DNA from: Nyssa sinensis
Taxonomy: Eukaryota > Streptophyta > Magnoliopsida > Cornales > Nyssaceae
Length of the DNA: 64,000 nucleotides
Direction: 5' to 3'
Assembly (NCBI GenBank): GCA_008638375.1
Contig: CM018052.1
Span: 5,864,506 to 5,928,505 of the forward strand
The notes under the pieces are model-generated. The model searched no databases, was not told the DNA's origin, and saw only the letters and a list, made by a program, of their open reading frames with translations. The position numbers were made by a program, and so were the translations under genes. Positions 11,070-23,224 of the stretch are shown piece by piece (the first letter of the stretch is position 1; each line of letters starts with the position of its first letter).

Positions 11070-13159
11070 CAAAAGATACGTGATTCTTCGAGGTACTACG
11101 ATGATAATTGTGGTTGTGGGAGAATGTAATAATGACTAAAACTATGATAATAGGAAAGTTGGGAACTTCCATAATTATAAGAACCTTAATTAATTGTGAT
11201 AAACTCTAAATGCCAAATGTAATGATCTAATGACGAGACAACCAAATTACTTAAACAATTCTAAATAGGATATGAAGTCCAAGAATGGACAAGATCGTGA
11301 ATAGCAGTTCTTGCAAATGAGTAAGTACCAGTATGATATTGAATCTTCGGTTATAGATGAAACTAAACATATGATAGTGTGACTCCATGGTCACAGAATG
11401 TATGAAGAACTCCCCATACAGGCGAAAAGGTTCTCTAAAAGAACAATTTTGTAAAAATAAATATATTGAATAATGATTAGGGAAGAAACGTAACATGTCA
11501 TGAAAACCGAATATGATTATTGAGTACGAAAAACTAAACATTTGAATAACCTTACGAACAAAGGTAAGGAAAATCAAAATAATGGTTGTAAATTAAAAGT
11601 CAAGAGACTTCGAGATTTAAATTGTTCAAATGATATGAAAGGTTCATGGTGAACCAAATATTATCTTATAGTTAAAAACGCCTACAAAAGTAGACTGCCA
11701 TACAAAAAATTGATGACTGGGATAAAAGACTGCCCAAAGAATTTTTAATAAGTCTGTTAAGACTTAAAGAAGAACTGAACCAAATGTAATTGCTATACTT
11801 TAATCCATGAAGAAATGGGAGAACAAAATTCTATGGAAGGCTCAATTGTGAACAAAAGACAAAAAAAGGGCCCCTTGCCAGTATTAATTTTGAAAGGAAT
11901 GGAGGAACTAATTTTCTCAACCTATCTAATTGATAAAAAGATATATACATAAGAATTCGAAAACAAAAGGCAGGTGTGCCAATGAAATAGTATAAAAAGA
12001 AACGAAAGAGGATAAGTGAATCTTTAACTTAAGTAACTGTTAGAGATGGGCACATGATCGAAAATCACAAATGAGTATTACCAATGAAACTAAAAGTTAC
12101 CCTTACATGAAATAAAATGTTGTAATACAATGAACACATGAGTGAACCATCCTGGCATGAGCCAAGAGATGTTCATGAACACAAAAAAGGAATATGACGC
12201 TACAAATGCCAAAAAGAAAATACGGTAATTGGCAGACTCAAATAGAGACTAGTATATAAAAGAGACTTAAACAAGAGATGTTGTAGAATTCACAACTAAA
12301 AAGATTGGGAAACCCCATATATATATATATATATATATTTAAGCAAAACAGTGCGAATCCACCAAGGACTCTGCCCTTGGTAAAGCTAAAATACTTGGAT
12401 GAGAAATCCAATACACACTAAACGATGGATAAATGTAGTGTAGTTTAATTACACCGTAGACTTCCTATGACCACTACTAAAATAACAAATAGAAAAGAAA
12501 AGATCAAAGTACTAAATGCATTTACCTAGCACATGATGTGCCACATGACACCAACAAAGGTTGGAAAACCATGAACGGTAGTGTAATTATAACTTAGCAT
12601 CAAATAAAAATTGATATGACGACTAGGCATGGGATTAGTCAAAATACTGGTAACAGTGAGAAATAGTCAAGTAACTGAAAAAAATGACACGAGTGAGTAA
12701 TGAAAGCATAATGGATCCTTAGCTATATGATCGAAGACTAAAGAAATAAGCATTGAAATGCTGAAGCAAAAATTGGAGACCTTAAGCTTAAAGCCTTGAG
12801 GAAGTTAAGAGCCAAACCTTTTACTTTCGAGATCACTATTGAATTATACAAAAAGAGTACGAAAGGTTGTGCAGTGGTTTGTGAAATGGTTCCCGAACCA
12901 CTATCCACATCAAAATATACAGTCATGGATTAAAAAACACAGAGTACTTGAGCTTACCAAGTGATGAGTCCTAATTGAGGAAATTAAATTGGGGAAATCT
13001 TAGAAATGGATAGATTGAGACCAGGTGTCAAGATGAATGTACGATTATAGATAGTTTAAAGACTAAGGCCCGTTAGGACAGGAATTAAAGATCTAAGTTA
13101 AGTAATGACTAGATCTAGTGTGGTGAAATCTTTAATGGTTGACGGTAAATAAAGCAACT
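11070..13159. other. AT-rich region with no recognisable gene
   Basis: I see no domain, LTR end, tRNA or convincing exon here. An AT dinucleotide run lies at about 12,317-12,340. Frames such as 11,251-11,577 and 12,738-12,926 on the minus strand are short and match nothing I know. It could be a decayed internal region of a retroelement, since it sits between the Gy1 3' LTR and unit B, but there is no polypurine tract before B to support this. Confidence 0.5.
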
Positions 13160-13576
13160 TGTAATACCCCGACCTTGCGTAATTAATAATTAGTTTGCTA
13201 ATTATTAATCAGAACCGATATAAAGAATAATCATGAAAATTAATCATAATCTCTCGACGGTCATGATAGACCAACAAAATAATTAAACATATCTGGAGAA
13301 GAGGGTGTAACACCCGGACCTAATTATCAATTAATTAGGTAAAAATGATGTCGTTTTAACACTGATGGAACTCGATTAGCTAACTACGAAAATCTCAAAT
13401 AAATAATAAACGACGCGGGGTCCTTGACATCGAAGCTAACTGAAATATGAAACCTTCGAAAGAAACCGCGTCGAAAAAGGAGTAACAGAAAATAAATTAC
13501 GGAGGAAATAGCTAAAACGGACTTCTGCGTAGCCAAACAGGGCCTAAGCCCAAAATGGGGAAAAATGCCCAAAAGA

Positions 13577-13652
13577 GAGGCCAAGGGGACTTGAACCCTT
13601 GACCTAAATGAGCAGGCACATGGCACCCAAAAAATTACCAAGTTGGCTGCCA
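13577..13652 (-). other. tRNA-like module in unit B
   Basis: Read on the minus strand: CAGCCAACTTGG (A-box-like), then GGTTCAAGTCC (B-box match) followed by CCTTGGCCTC. It occupies the same place as the modules in A, D, E and F. Confidence 0.5.
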
Positions 13653-15339
13653 ACATCTTTGTGCCTATATATGCAACAGAATTATATATAACACTGAATT
13701 ACCCTAGGCCACCTCCCAAATTGGCCAATGGCCATACATGCAAACCCCTCATTATTAACTGAATCAGCTCACATCACCCTCTAATTATTCAGCCACCTCA
13801 TTGATGTACATACATATATAGCTGTATATGTATGGGTGTGCATATATTATCTATGTAATTTAGGTAAGCCAAGTGGGTGGTAGGGAAATGCAAAAATCAG
13901 AGTGTGTATGGCAGTGTGTGTTTTGTATGTGGCTGTGGGTGAAATCTGTTAGAGAGAGAGAGGGGGCTGCTAGAGAGAGAGTAGAGAGGAACAATGTGTG
14001 AGGCCTTACTTGTGTGTGTACATGCATGGTGTGTTTCCATGAAGATGCACAAAAGAGGAGGGACTGAGAGGCATCTTAACTGAACTGAGGTAGCCAAGGA
14101 CCCCATATTGAGCCATGGAGGAGCAGTGTCGGTTAGAAGGTATGAAATACCAAACTTATAAAAAATTTCCTTTTCTTTTTGCTTACTGTTTCAGTCATTT
14201 GAGGCCATATAAACTGCATGTATGAGCTACTGTGAGACCTAGGGACTGTTACAAATTAACTAGGAGGGTCAGATAGGCTTGAAAAACCCAAAACCGTAAG
14301 CAGCCGCCATTAGAGGACCTTGCTTGAACTGGGTTTGAATCGACTGTGGTTAAACGTCGATTGAGGGATAGGGACCTGAACTAGATGTTGTAAGGTTTTC
14401 ACTGCAACAAAAACGAGACCAAATGGCTAAAAAATGAGCCTTAAAACCTGAGTTGCAGGTGTCGGCCATGAAACCCGACCTCACAAAAACACGATAGAAC
14501 CTGCTTTTTGGAATGAGATAATGATCCCTATAACTGTATGGTTGCAACAGGCCAAGACTCAGCCGAAATGGTCCAGAAAACAAACTCGAACGGAGCTTGT
14601 TGCAGACCACGATAATGGAGTTGGATAGCACTCCACCCGTAGTTTCGAGCCACAAACGAATGCCAAAATGTTGGCTTGACTCCCAGAAATGGTTTGGAAC
14701 CAAAAGCAGTAGAAATTCGTACTTGAAACTCCACGAAATTAGAGAAAAAGAAAACTGGAATTTAGGGCAAAACTAGGGAAGAAGAGGGAAGACGATGAAC
14801 AGTGTTGGGTCGGTTCGGGTCCGGGTCGGAACCTAACCTGTCGCACAAACGGTTTAAGTGAGACGGCACCATTTTGATGTTAAACGTTTTGTTTTAAAAC
14901 CTGAAATTTGACCTGTTTGGTTACGGATGTACGAAATAGAAATTAGGTTTAGAGATAACCTAAACACGGATAAGGGGGCCAAATTGGGATAAGACTGGTT
15001 ATTGTATTCCGATTTTCTACAGAGGCTGAACCGGCTGGTCCATTGTATAACTAGTCCGGTCTAGGGTTTTAAGTCAAAAACCCATGGGTTCACTGTGTTA
15101 ATTTGAAAAGAGTGAACTAGAACTTTACTTATTTATACTTTGATCCCCAACAGTTCTAGATATTTATATTCTGACCCAGCTTCTGAAAAATTAATGCATA
15201 TAGGCCCCTGAAAAATAATTAAATAAAAAAATAAATATTTTTAATTAATTTATTAATTAGGAAAAATTGCTATTTTACCCTTGGACACTAAGTGACCCAA
15301 ACAAAGTCCAAATTAAATAAATAAACAGTGTATTTCTAC

Positions 15340-16725
15340 TATTTCGGGCATTCCGGACTCAATGGTGGAGTTTGATTTAGGAAATTAAGTCCCGAAAAAT
15401 ACAGATACATGAATAGTAAATGATTGTATTGCCCCTGATGATACCTAGGGCCAAATAAAAATAAAAGATAGCCCATTCTGATTATGTCGGGCATTCTGGA
15501 CTCAATGGTGATGTCTATTTAATGAGCCGAAGTCCCGAAAAATACAGACACATAAATTATAAATGACTAAATTACCCCTAATGATACCCAGGGCCAAATA
15601 AACACAAAAGATAGTCCAATTTAACTATGATGAACACTCTGAACCTAATGGTGAGATCCGTGAAATCTAAAAAAATACAGTTGGATGAACCGGGGAAATT
15701 CCAGATACGTTCTGATGATCAGTTATGTTATCAGATGGACTCTGATGACTATAAAATTTTGTATTTTAATATTTTGGGACATTCCAGATCCAATGACGGG
15801 ATCTGTTCTGTGAAACGAGGTCCCAAATCCATAGACACGTGAAACGTTAAAATGATAATTTTACCCTTAGTGTTCCAAAAGCCAAAAGAATGTCAAAAGG
15901 GGCATAGTCTGACTATTTTGGGCACTCTGGACTCAACGGTGGAGTCCCTACTAGCAAACAGAGTACCGAAAAACGTGACGCGTGAAATTACTGAAATGCC
16001 CCTAATATAGTGCGAAACCCAAATGAAGTCCAAATAGGACAAAATTATACCGATAGAAGCCCGGATACTCGTGAAACTGTACACATGATTAAATGATGAA
16101 TCAGGGTCAGAATCTCACGAAACATAAAATGACCAAAATACCCCTAAGCATGGTAAGTGTGAAGTAGAGGCCGAATAAAGGCCAATCTTATCTAATAAAT
16201 TGTCATAAGCATAATTATGGAAATCAAAGGGCTAAATAAGACTCCGAAACAGTCAACGTGTAAAATGAGAAATGACTGATGTGTCCCGATGATCAAATGC
16301 AGATACCAAATGAAGTCCGAAGGACTTAAGAATTTATATATGGGATATATGGAATATTTTGAGGACCGCGACAGAATCCGGGGCAAGAATGATAAAATTA
16401 CCATTTTGCCCCTAAGGTTAAATAAGTACTTAACTGATAACGATTTAAGTCTAAAAGACTTAGAACTTCATATATAAGATATATGGGATATTTTGAGGAC
16501 CACGACAAGGTCCGGGACAAGAATGGTAAAATTACCATTTTGCCCCTGAAGTTAAATAAGTACTTAACTGATAACGATTTGAGTCCAAAGGACCTAAGAA
16601 CTTACATATGAGATATGTGGAACATTCTGAGGACCACGATAAGGTCCGGGACAAGAATGGTGAAATTACCATTTTGCCCCTAAGGCTAAATTTGTACTTA
16701 ACTAATGACGATTGAAGTCTAAATG
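15340..16725 (+). repeat. Two tandem arrays in unit B (about 145 bp x5, 134 bp x3)
   Basis: The phrase GGGCATTCYGGACTCAA-like recurs about every 145 bases (near 15,345, 15,490, 15,630, 15,780 and 15,920). Downstream, ATTACCATTTTGCCCCT recurs with spacings of 135 and 133 (ending near 16,413, 16,548 and 16,681). Each 134-bp unit carries a perfect or near-perfect palindrome GGTAAAATTACC. The same arrays occur in A, C1 and E. Confidence 0.75.
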
Positions 16726-16781
16726 ACTTAGATTATAATCCTAATAATTACTAAGCCTAATTAAAGAATGAAATAGCCTCA

Positions 16782-17402
16782 TGATATACCACAAAAGAGC
16801 AGACCAATCAGCACTTGACACGTATGCCTATAAATCCAGCTCACGCTCGGCCAACTCAACTCGTGCTCAACCAGTGGCTAAACCCTCGGACATTCAGGAC
16901 AGGATGAAAGATCGGAAGTGGCTGAGCATATGCCTCCAGAACACATACATATCCGGATAAGGATCACGGAGCTAATTATAGGACTCCAGACCAATACTCT
17001 AGAGCTTGTCACCGCCTTAGCGGCTGCCGAGCAGGAAATAAGGAAACAGTCTTCAACACTGAAACAGTCTTCAACAAGGAAACTACTATCTATGATTATC
17101 TCTATCTTATGATACAATATTCCACAAGGTAACTGCAATCTCCGATGATCAAATCCCTATATTCATGGCTCCAAATCCTAATCAACTTAGGAAGGCCATG
17201 GTCTATAAATCAAACCCTAAAGGTACGCTTTATTTTCATGCTCATTCTTTAGCTTTCAATACAGTCTTTTCCATTCAGTTTACTTACTTAAGCATAGGAG
17301 CGGCTACTGCCGGAGCCAATCCGGTGGTCCTCTGATCCGCCTTTTGAGTGTTCTACAGGTCGCGGAGCCCATACTTATTGCAAGTCGAAAAGTGCAGCAT
17401 CA
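16782..17402 (+). mobile_element. 5' LTR of a Tat-type Ty3/gypsy element
   Basis: From TGATATACC, at the exact point where homology to other giant LTRs stops, to GCATCA, two bases before a clear primer site: 621 bp. It holds a small repeated phrase (GAAACAGTCTTCAACA, near 17,041 and 17,061). No second copy of this LTR is seen downstream, so the start is inferred from the break in unit B and the end from the primer site. Confidence 0.7.
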
Positions 17403-17404
17403 GT

Positions 17405-17424
17405 TTGGCGCCGTCTATGGGAAC
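17405..17424 (+). other. Primer binding site of the Tat-type element
   Basis: TTGGCGCCGTCTATGGGAAC follows the LTR end after two bases. TGGCGCCGT followed by a GGGAA block is the usual primer site form in plant Tat/Retand/RIRE2-type elements, which differ from the Met-tRNA-primed elements such as Gy1. Confidence 0.8.
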
Positions 17425-18094
17425 GACTAATCTCCAAACTGCTCTATTAGCAAACTTATCTTTTTCCTCACCAGAAAACCATGGCCCCAAATCTCCGACC
17501 GTGACAAAATACTCAGAATCCGCAAAGCTCTCAACGCCGGCCACCTGCTCCACGAGCAAGGGGGCCAACGGTTGATCCTATGCGACAAGAGATCGAATCG
17601 ATCAAACAAAACAACGAACTGGTGCAGGAACAGTTGCTTACTATAACTAGAACGCTGGCAACGCTCACACAGAATCAAGGGATGAGTCCTCCTAACCTGC
17701 CGGTCAACATTGCTGCGGGAACACAACCCCCTATTACCACTGAGAACGAAGAGCCCCATGAGCAGGCTCCAAATAACCAGCCTGGGCACCCCAGGGTGTT
17801 GCTCGCGTTGGCAGAGATCCACAACCATCAGCAGCCCCAGGCTGGGGAACATCAGCCTTCGTTCCTGACATCCATTACCGGAGCACTACTAGAGCCCCGA
17901 CTCCAAGGGCTTCGGGAGCACATCCAGCACCACAGGAGCCTCATCCCCATGCAGCACCAATCCCTCTAGTTCGGAACTCTCTTTCTTCCGAGGGACGTAC
18001 TCAGCCAAACTATCCCGAAGCCGAGGCTGTAAGACCAGGTTCACAAGATGTCTCGTTCAAAGACCCACGGAGGGTAGAAAAAATCGTCGAATCG
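17425..18094 (+). pseudogene. Frameshifted N-terminal gag region of the Tat element
   Basis: Several overlapping frames cover the expected gag start. One opens before the primer site and ends at TGA 17,573. A second (17,580-17,969) reads MRQEIESIKQNNELVQEQLL, a likely coiled coil, then Pro/Gln/His-rich sequence. The gag frame proper opens before 18,095. No single frame joins them, so at least two frameshifts are present. Tat gag proteins usually begin with such a low-complexity region; this is inferred from position. Confidence 0.6.
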
Positions 18095-19276
18095 ATGGAC
18101 CAAACAATGGATTTGAGAGGTGTCCAGAACCCTCCAGAGCAAGACGAGTTGGCCATGCTGCTCGGAAGATTTACTACCCCATTCACTCACGCCATCATGT
18201 CAGAAGAAAGGCCGAGAAAGTTCATGGTGCCAAAGTTCACCCTGTACGATGGGTCTGGAGACCCAGGAGATCATCTCTCACACTACCAGCATACGATGGC
18301 CCTCCACGGGGCCTCTGATGCTTTTATGTGCCGAACTTTCATTACCAGCTTAAAGAGAACTGCTTTGAAATGGTTCTACCATCTCCCTCCGAACTCAATT
18401 ACCAGCTTCTATGAGCTCGGTAGGCAATTCCTGGACAGGTTTATGACCAGCAGAAGGCTCAGAAGGGGACCAAAGTTCCTGTTAAATGTCAAGCAGACTA
18501 AGGACGAATCCCTCAGAGCCTACATTGCGCTCTTCAATGCCGAACTCACGGAGATCACCGACTGCAGCCCAAGATTCCTTGTAGCTGCCTTAACTCCTGG
18601 ACTTGCTAACGGTGGCTTCAGAGACTCCTTAACAAAGAGCCCTCTAGCCGACATGGCGGCATTAATGGACCGGGCCAGGAAGTATATTAACTTGGAAGAA
18701 GCCAACCGCACATCCCAGAAGGGCAAAAATCAGACCCAGAGGGATAATCCGAAGAGGGAGGATCACAAGAAGGAGGACCACAGAAGAGACTCCAGCAAGA
18801 AGAGGGCCAGGAGTCTAGAAAAGATGACAGCACCCAAGGCTGTTTACAATTCCGGACCAAGGGAGTTCACTAACTTTATCCCTTTGAACACTACACCGAA
18901 CCAGGTACTCCGGCAGATTCGAGATCGGGAAAACCTGAGGTGGCCGAAACTAATCAAAGGAGATCCCAGCCTTCGGGACCAAAGTAAGTATTGCAATTTC
19001 CATAAAGATCATGGACATACAACTAACTCATGTAGGACCCTCTGGTATGAGATAAAGCAGCTCATAAAGAAGGGGCGTCTTCGGGAGTTCGTCAAGCAGG
19101 ACGGAAGACAAAACCCTCAAGAAGACAAGCCTCAACAACGACCAGACCAAAGGCTCGAGCAGAGGCAGGAGCAGAGGAAAGGAAGAAACGAGCCTCAGAG
19201 GCAGAACAACCATGTCTTTTATGTCCTCCATACCGATTCCCCTATTATAGGAATGTCAAACAAGGCGAGAAAGTGA
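18095..19276 (+). pseudogene. Gag (capsid and nucleocapsid) of the Tat element
   Basis: Open for 393 codons. The capsid core of the retrotransposon gag type includes FTLYDGSGDPGDHLSHYQHT, ALKWFYHLPP, FLDRFMTS and TKDESLRAYIALFNAE. It is followed by a Lys/Arg-rich stretch and a knuckle-like motif YCNFHKDHGHTTNSC with LWYEIKQLIKKGRLREFV, a form typical of Tat/RIRE2/Retand gag. The protein would package element RNA. It ends at TGA 19,274, in frame with the protease that follows; a CGA codon changed by one C-to-T step would explain this stop. Confidence 0.88.
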
Positions 19277-19846
19277 TATGCTCGGGAGGCCAGGGCTGCC
19301 CCAGACGTATTGCAGATCTCTAACGTTGAAAAGAGACTCAAACCAACACCAGAGATCCAATTCACTGAACAGGACCTAGCAGGGGTACACTGCCCTCACA
19401 GTGATGCCCTCGTCATCACTCTCAAAATCGCCAACTTCGAGATCAGGAGAGTCCTGGTCGATACCGGCCGCTCTGTCAATATACTGTTCCATGAGCCACT
19501 CAAATAAATGGGGATGGACCATGACAACATCAAGCCTACTACTGCCGTGATGGCAGCCTTTGATGGCAATCTTAGTACCCCACTGGGAAGAGTCGACCTT
19601 CCTACTACTGTAGGAGAGGGAGAAGGGCAGAAGACCACCATCTCGGAGTACATGGTGTTGAATATGAAATCTCCCTACAATGTCGAAATTAGGAGACCAT
19701 GGTTGCACCAGATAGGGGCGGTCACCTCGACCCTCCATCAATGCCTGAAGTATGTTCACAATCAGAATGTTTATTATGTCAAAGGATGCCAGCCAACCTC
19801 TCAAGAGTGCCATGACATCGCACTCAAGGAAAAGGCTGCCAAATAG
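19277..19846 (+). pseudogene. Aspartic protease region of the Tat element
   Basis: In frame with gag. Active-site phrase [15 protein letters not shown] at about 19,445-19,490 (Asp-Thr-Gly), which in this family is usually followed by a Lys-Met-Gly phrase. Here that point carries TAA at 19,505, then MGMDHDNIKP. A second segment reads YMVLNMKSPYNVEIRRPWLHQIGAV, matching the family's usual NxILGRPxL-like region. TAG at 19,844 ends the block. The enzyme would process Gag-Pol; here it is broken by two stops. Confidence 0.82.
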
Positions 19847-22800
19847 CAATTACAGTACACTCGGGACTGTACAGGTCCAGTTCTCACCCACACTCCAGAG
19901 GAGGAAGGTTGCCCATCCAGCATCAAAGAACCCCTGAGCCCAAGGGGACGGGATAGCCGAGCCAAACCCATTGGCGAGCCCATCAAAGTGTTGGTCAGTT
20001 CAGAATCAGAGGGGCGTTATTTGTACATCGGCCCAAACCTGACACTCACCGAACAGGAGAAGATAGTCAGGTTTCTGAAAGATAACCTCTCTATGTTTGC
20101 TTGGGAGACCAAAGATATGGAGGGTATAGATCCTAACCTCATAACTCACAAGCTGATGGTAGATCCAGATCACCCACCAGTCAGACAGAAGAGAAGGCTG
20201 ATTGCTCCAGAACGGCATCGGATCATAAATGAGGAAGTCCAGAGGCTGCTTGAAGCCAGGATGATACGAGAAGTGTTTTACCCCGAGTGGCTAGCTAACA
20301 CCGTTCTGGTCAAAAAGAAACATGGCAAGTGGAGGGTCTGCGTTGATTATACAGACCTTAATAAGGCGTGCCCCAAGGACAGCTTTCCACTGCCAAGGAT
20401 AGACCAACTGGTTGACGCTACTGCAGGGCACGAACTCAAGAGTTTTATGGATGCCTATTCCGGGTATAACCAAATTCAGATGTACCCTCCAGACCAGGAA
20501 AAGACAGCCTTCATAACCGAACGAGGTCTCTACTGCTACAGAGTAATGCCTTTCGGTTTGAAGAACGCAGGAGCCACATACCAACGGTTGGTGAACAAGA
20601 TGTTCAGCCCATTGCTCGGCAATACCATGGAGGTATACATTAATGATATACTGGTCAAAAGTCTGTAGAAAGGTAGCCACCTCCAACACTTAGCCCAGAC
20701 CTTTGACATCCTCAAACAGCACAAGATGAAGCTCAACCCCTCGAAATGTACCTTCGGGGTGACAAAGGGAAAATTCTTGGGATACATTGTCTCTCAGAGG
20801 GGTATCGAAGCAGACCCCACTCAGATCCAAGCTCTAATTGGATTGAAGTCACCAAAAACCAAAAAAGATATTCAGGCTCTGAATGGCAGAATCACGGCAC
20901 TAAGCAGATTTATCTCCAAGTCCACTGATCGCTGCCTACCTTTCTTCAAAGCTCTGAAGGGCAACAAAGCTTTACAGTGGACAGAAGAATGCGAGAAAGC
21001 TTTTCAAGAACTAAAAGAGTATCTAGCCTCTCCAGAACTTCTTTCAAAACTAGTACAGGGAGAAAAGCTACTCTTGTACCTTGTAGTCTCTAAAAACGCG
21101 GTCAGCTCCGCATTAGTCAGACAAGACAGAGGAGTACAAAGGCCCATATTCTACGTCAGTAGGGCACTACTCGACACAGAAAAGAGAAATCTAGGAGTGG
21201 AAAAGCTAGCCATCGCCTTGGTTATATCAGCTCGGAAACTCCGACCTTACTTCCAAGCTCATCCAATTGAAATCCCAACTGCCTATCCTCTGAAGTCAAT
21301 ATTGAGAAAACCTGAGGTATCGGGAAGATTAGTGAAGTGGTTTGTGGAGCTAGGGGAATTCAACATATCATATGTGCCACGAAACTCCATCAAAAGGCAG
21401 GCCTTGGCTGATTTCGTTGCCGAGTTCACCCCAGCACTTCAAGACAAGGCACAACTCATCGAAACTTCAGGAACCTGGCTGCTCTACATCAATGGATCGT
21501 CAACCGATCAGGGCTCAGAAGTAGGCCTGGTACTACAGTCCCCTAATGGACTCTCGTCAGAAAAAGCAATTAGCTTGGGATTCAAAGCTTCTAATAATGA
21601 AGCAGAATATGAAGCCCTAATCCTAGGCATGAAGTTGGCTCTGGAATGCGAGGTTCAAGACCTTAAAGTCTTATCAGACTCCCAACTGGTGGTAAGCCAA
21701 GTCCTGGGAGAATTCTCTGTTAAAGATGACAGGATGCTTCGGTACTCTGAACTGGTGAACCATTTGAAGCATTCCTTCCAAACGTTCACTATCCAGAAAA
21801 TAGAGAGAAGCCAGAACTGTAGAGCAGATGCTTTGGCAAACATGGCGTCCCGCCTTAAGTCTGAAGCAAACTCCACAGTAAAAATCTCCTATCAGCCTGG
21901 ACCCAGCATAGAGGAAGCCCAAGTTGCTCAAATTACTGACCAGCCCCAGAACTGGATGACTCCAATCCTTCAGTACCTACAATCCGGGCTTCTCCCAGAA
22001 GATAAAAACAAAGCCAGGAGAATCCGAATCAGAGTGGCTCGGTACCTGATCCTGAACAACAAGCTTTACAGAAGGTCTTATTCTCAACCTCTGTTAAAAT
22101 GTTTAGCTCCAGAAGAATCACAATATGTCTTGGCTGAAATACACGAGGGAATTTGCGGGAATCATAATAGGGGCAGAACGATAGCTCACCGAGCTCTGTC
22201 TCAGGGCTATTACTGGCCTAGCATGCTGAGGCAGGCTAAGGAGTACGTCCAGAAGTGCAACAAATGCCAAAGATTTGCCCCATATCAACACCAGCCTCAT
22301 CACAAGCTCATCCCGATTACTAGTCCTTGGCCTTTTGCTCAGTGGGGGATGGACATCGTGGGTCCATTACCAAAGGCCCCACCGAAAAGGAAGTATCTCT
22401 TGGTAGCCATTGACTACTTCACTAAGTGGGCCGAAGCTGAACCTCTAACACATATCATGGAAAAGGAAGTTGAGAGCTTCACCTGGAAGAACATTGTTTG
22501 CAGGTTTGGTATACCACATGTGATTATCTCTGACAATGGGACACAGTTCACTGGTAAAGGCTTCAAGAAATTTTGTGAAAATCTCAACATTAGGCAACAC
22601 TTTGCCTCTCCAGGCCATCCACAGGCAAATGGGCAAGCAGAGGTCACCAACCGAACTATCCTGGATGGATTAAAGAAAAGGTTGGAGCAGGCCAAAGGAA
22701 AATGGGCAGAGGAACTCCTTGGAGTTCTCTGGGCCTACAGAACAACCAGAAGAACTCCCACCTCTGAAACTCCCTTCTCATTGGCCTACGGTACAGAAGC

Positions 22801-23188
22801 AGTAATCCCGGTTGAGATCGGTATGCCAACTCTGAGGACTGAAGCCTTTGAGCAAGAATCCAATGATCAGCAGCTGATGGAAAATTTGGATTTACTTGAA
22901 GAAAGAAGGGATCAAGCCAGCATCAGGATGGAAGCCTATCAGCAAAGAATAGTCGACAAATCCAAGGTGGGGCTCAAGACGGTCAGCTTTCAAGTCGGAG
23001 ACCTTGTCTTAAGAAGAGTCTTTCAAAACACCAAGGATCCAACCATGGGAAAGCTGTCACCAAACTGGGAAGGCCCCTATAGAGTAACGAAGGTTGTTAG
23101 GCCTACCACCTACTGGCTAGAAGACATGACTGGAAAGCCTATTCCTAGGCCATGGAACGTGGAACACTTACGGAAGTATTATCAATAG
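19847..23188 (+). pseudogene. Pol of the Tat element: RT, RNase H, second RNase H, integrase
   Basis: One frame from about 19,850 to TAA 23,186, broken only by TAG 20,666. RT: PVRQKRRL, VKKKHGKWRVCVDYTDLNKACPK, FMDAYSGYNQI, then the catalytic box as YINDIL, where YxDD is expected (Asn codon 20,642-20,644). A degenerate first RNase H (FYVSRALLDTEKRN) leads to a second, archaeal-type RNase H known from Tat elements: LLYINGSS (Asn codon 21,491 where Asp is expected), NNEAEYEAL, LSDSQLVV, CRADALA. Integrase: HX-HX-CX2C zinc site ending CNKCQRF, then Asp 22,352, Asp 22,532 and Glu 22,640, an exact D35E spacing, and a C-terminal GDLVLRRV region with no chromodomain. The integrase core looks intact; RT and RNase H look dead. 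Confidence 0.92.
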
Positions 23189-23224
23189 AGATGTTTCTTT
23201 CTTTTTAATACCTCCATAGAATGT

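Larger units (their letters stand above)
13160..16781 (+). mobile_element. Giant LTR unit B, 5' portion (about 3.6 kb)
   Basis: Starts TGTAATACCCCGACC and follows the same order as E: a second terminus-like motif GTGTAACACCCGGACC near 13,310, an antisense tRNA-like module, a GA-rich stretch near 13,950, tandem sub-repeats, then the phrase AAGAATGAAATAGCCTC. It stops at 16,781 where the Tat LTR begins. The remaining 2 kb or so of the LTR does not resume on the other side of the Tat element; a different, overlapping copy (C1) does. Confidence 0.75.

Noticed and set aside
11070..13159. Possible decayed gypsy internal region
   Set aside because: No RT, integrase, gag or protease motif could be read in any frame, and no polypurine tract precedes unit B.
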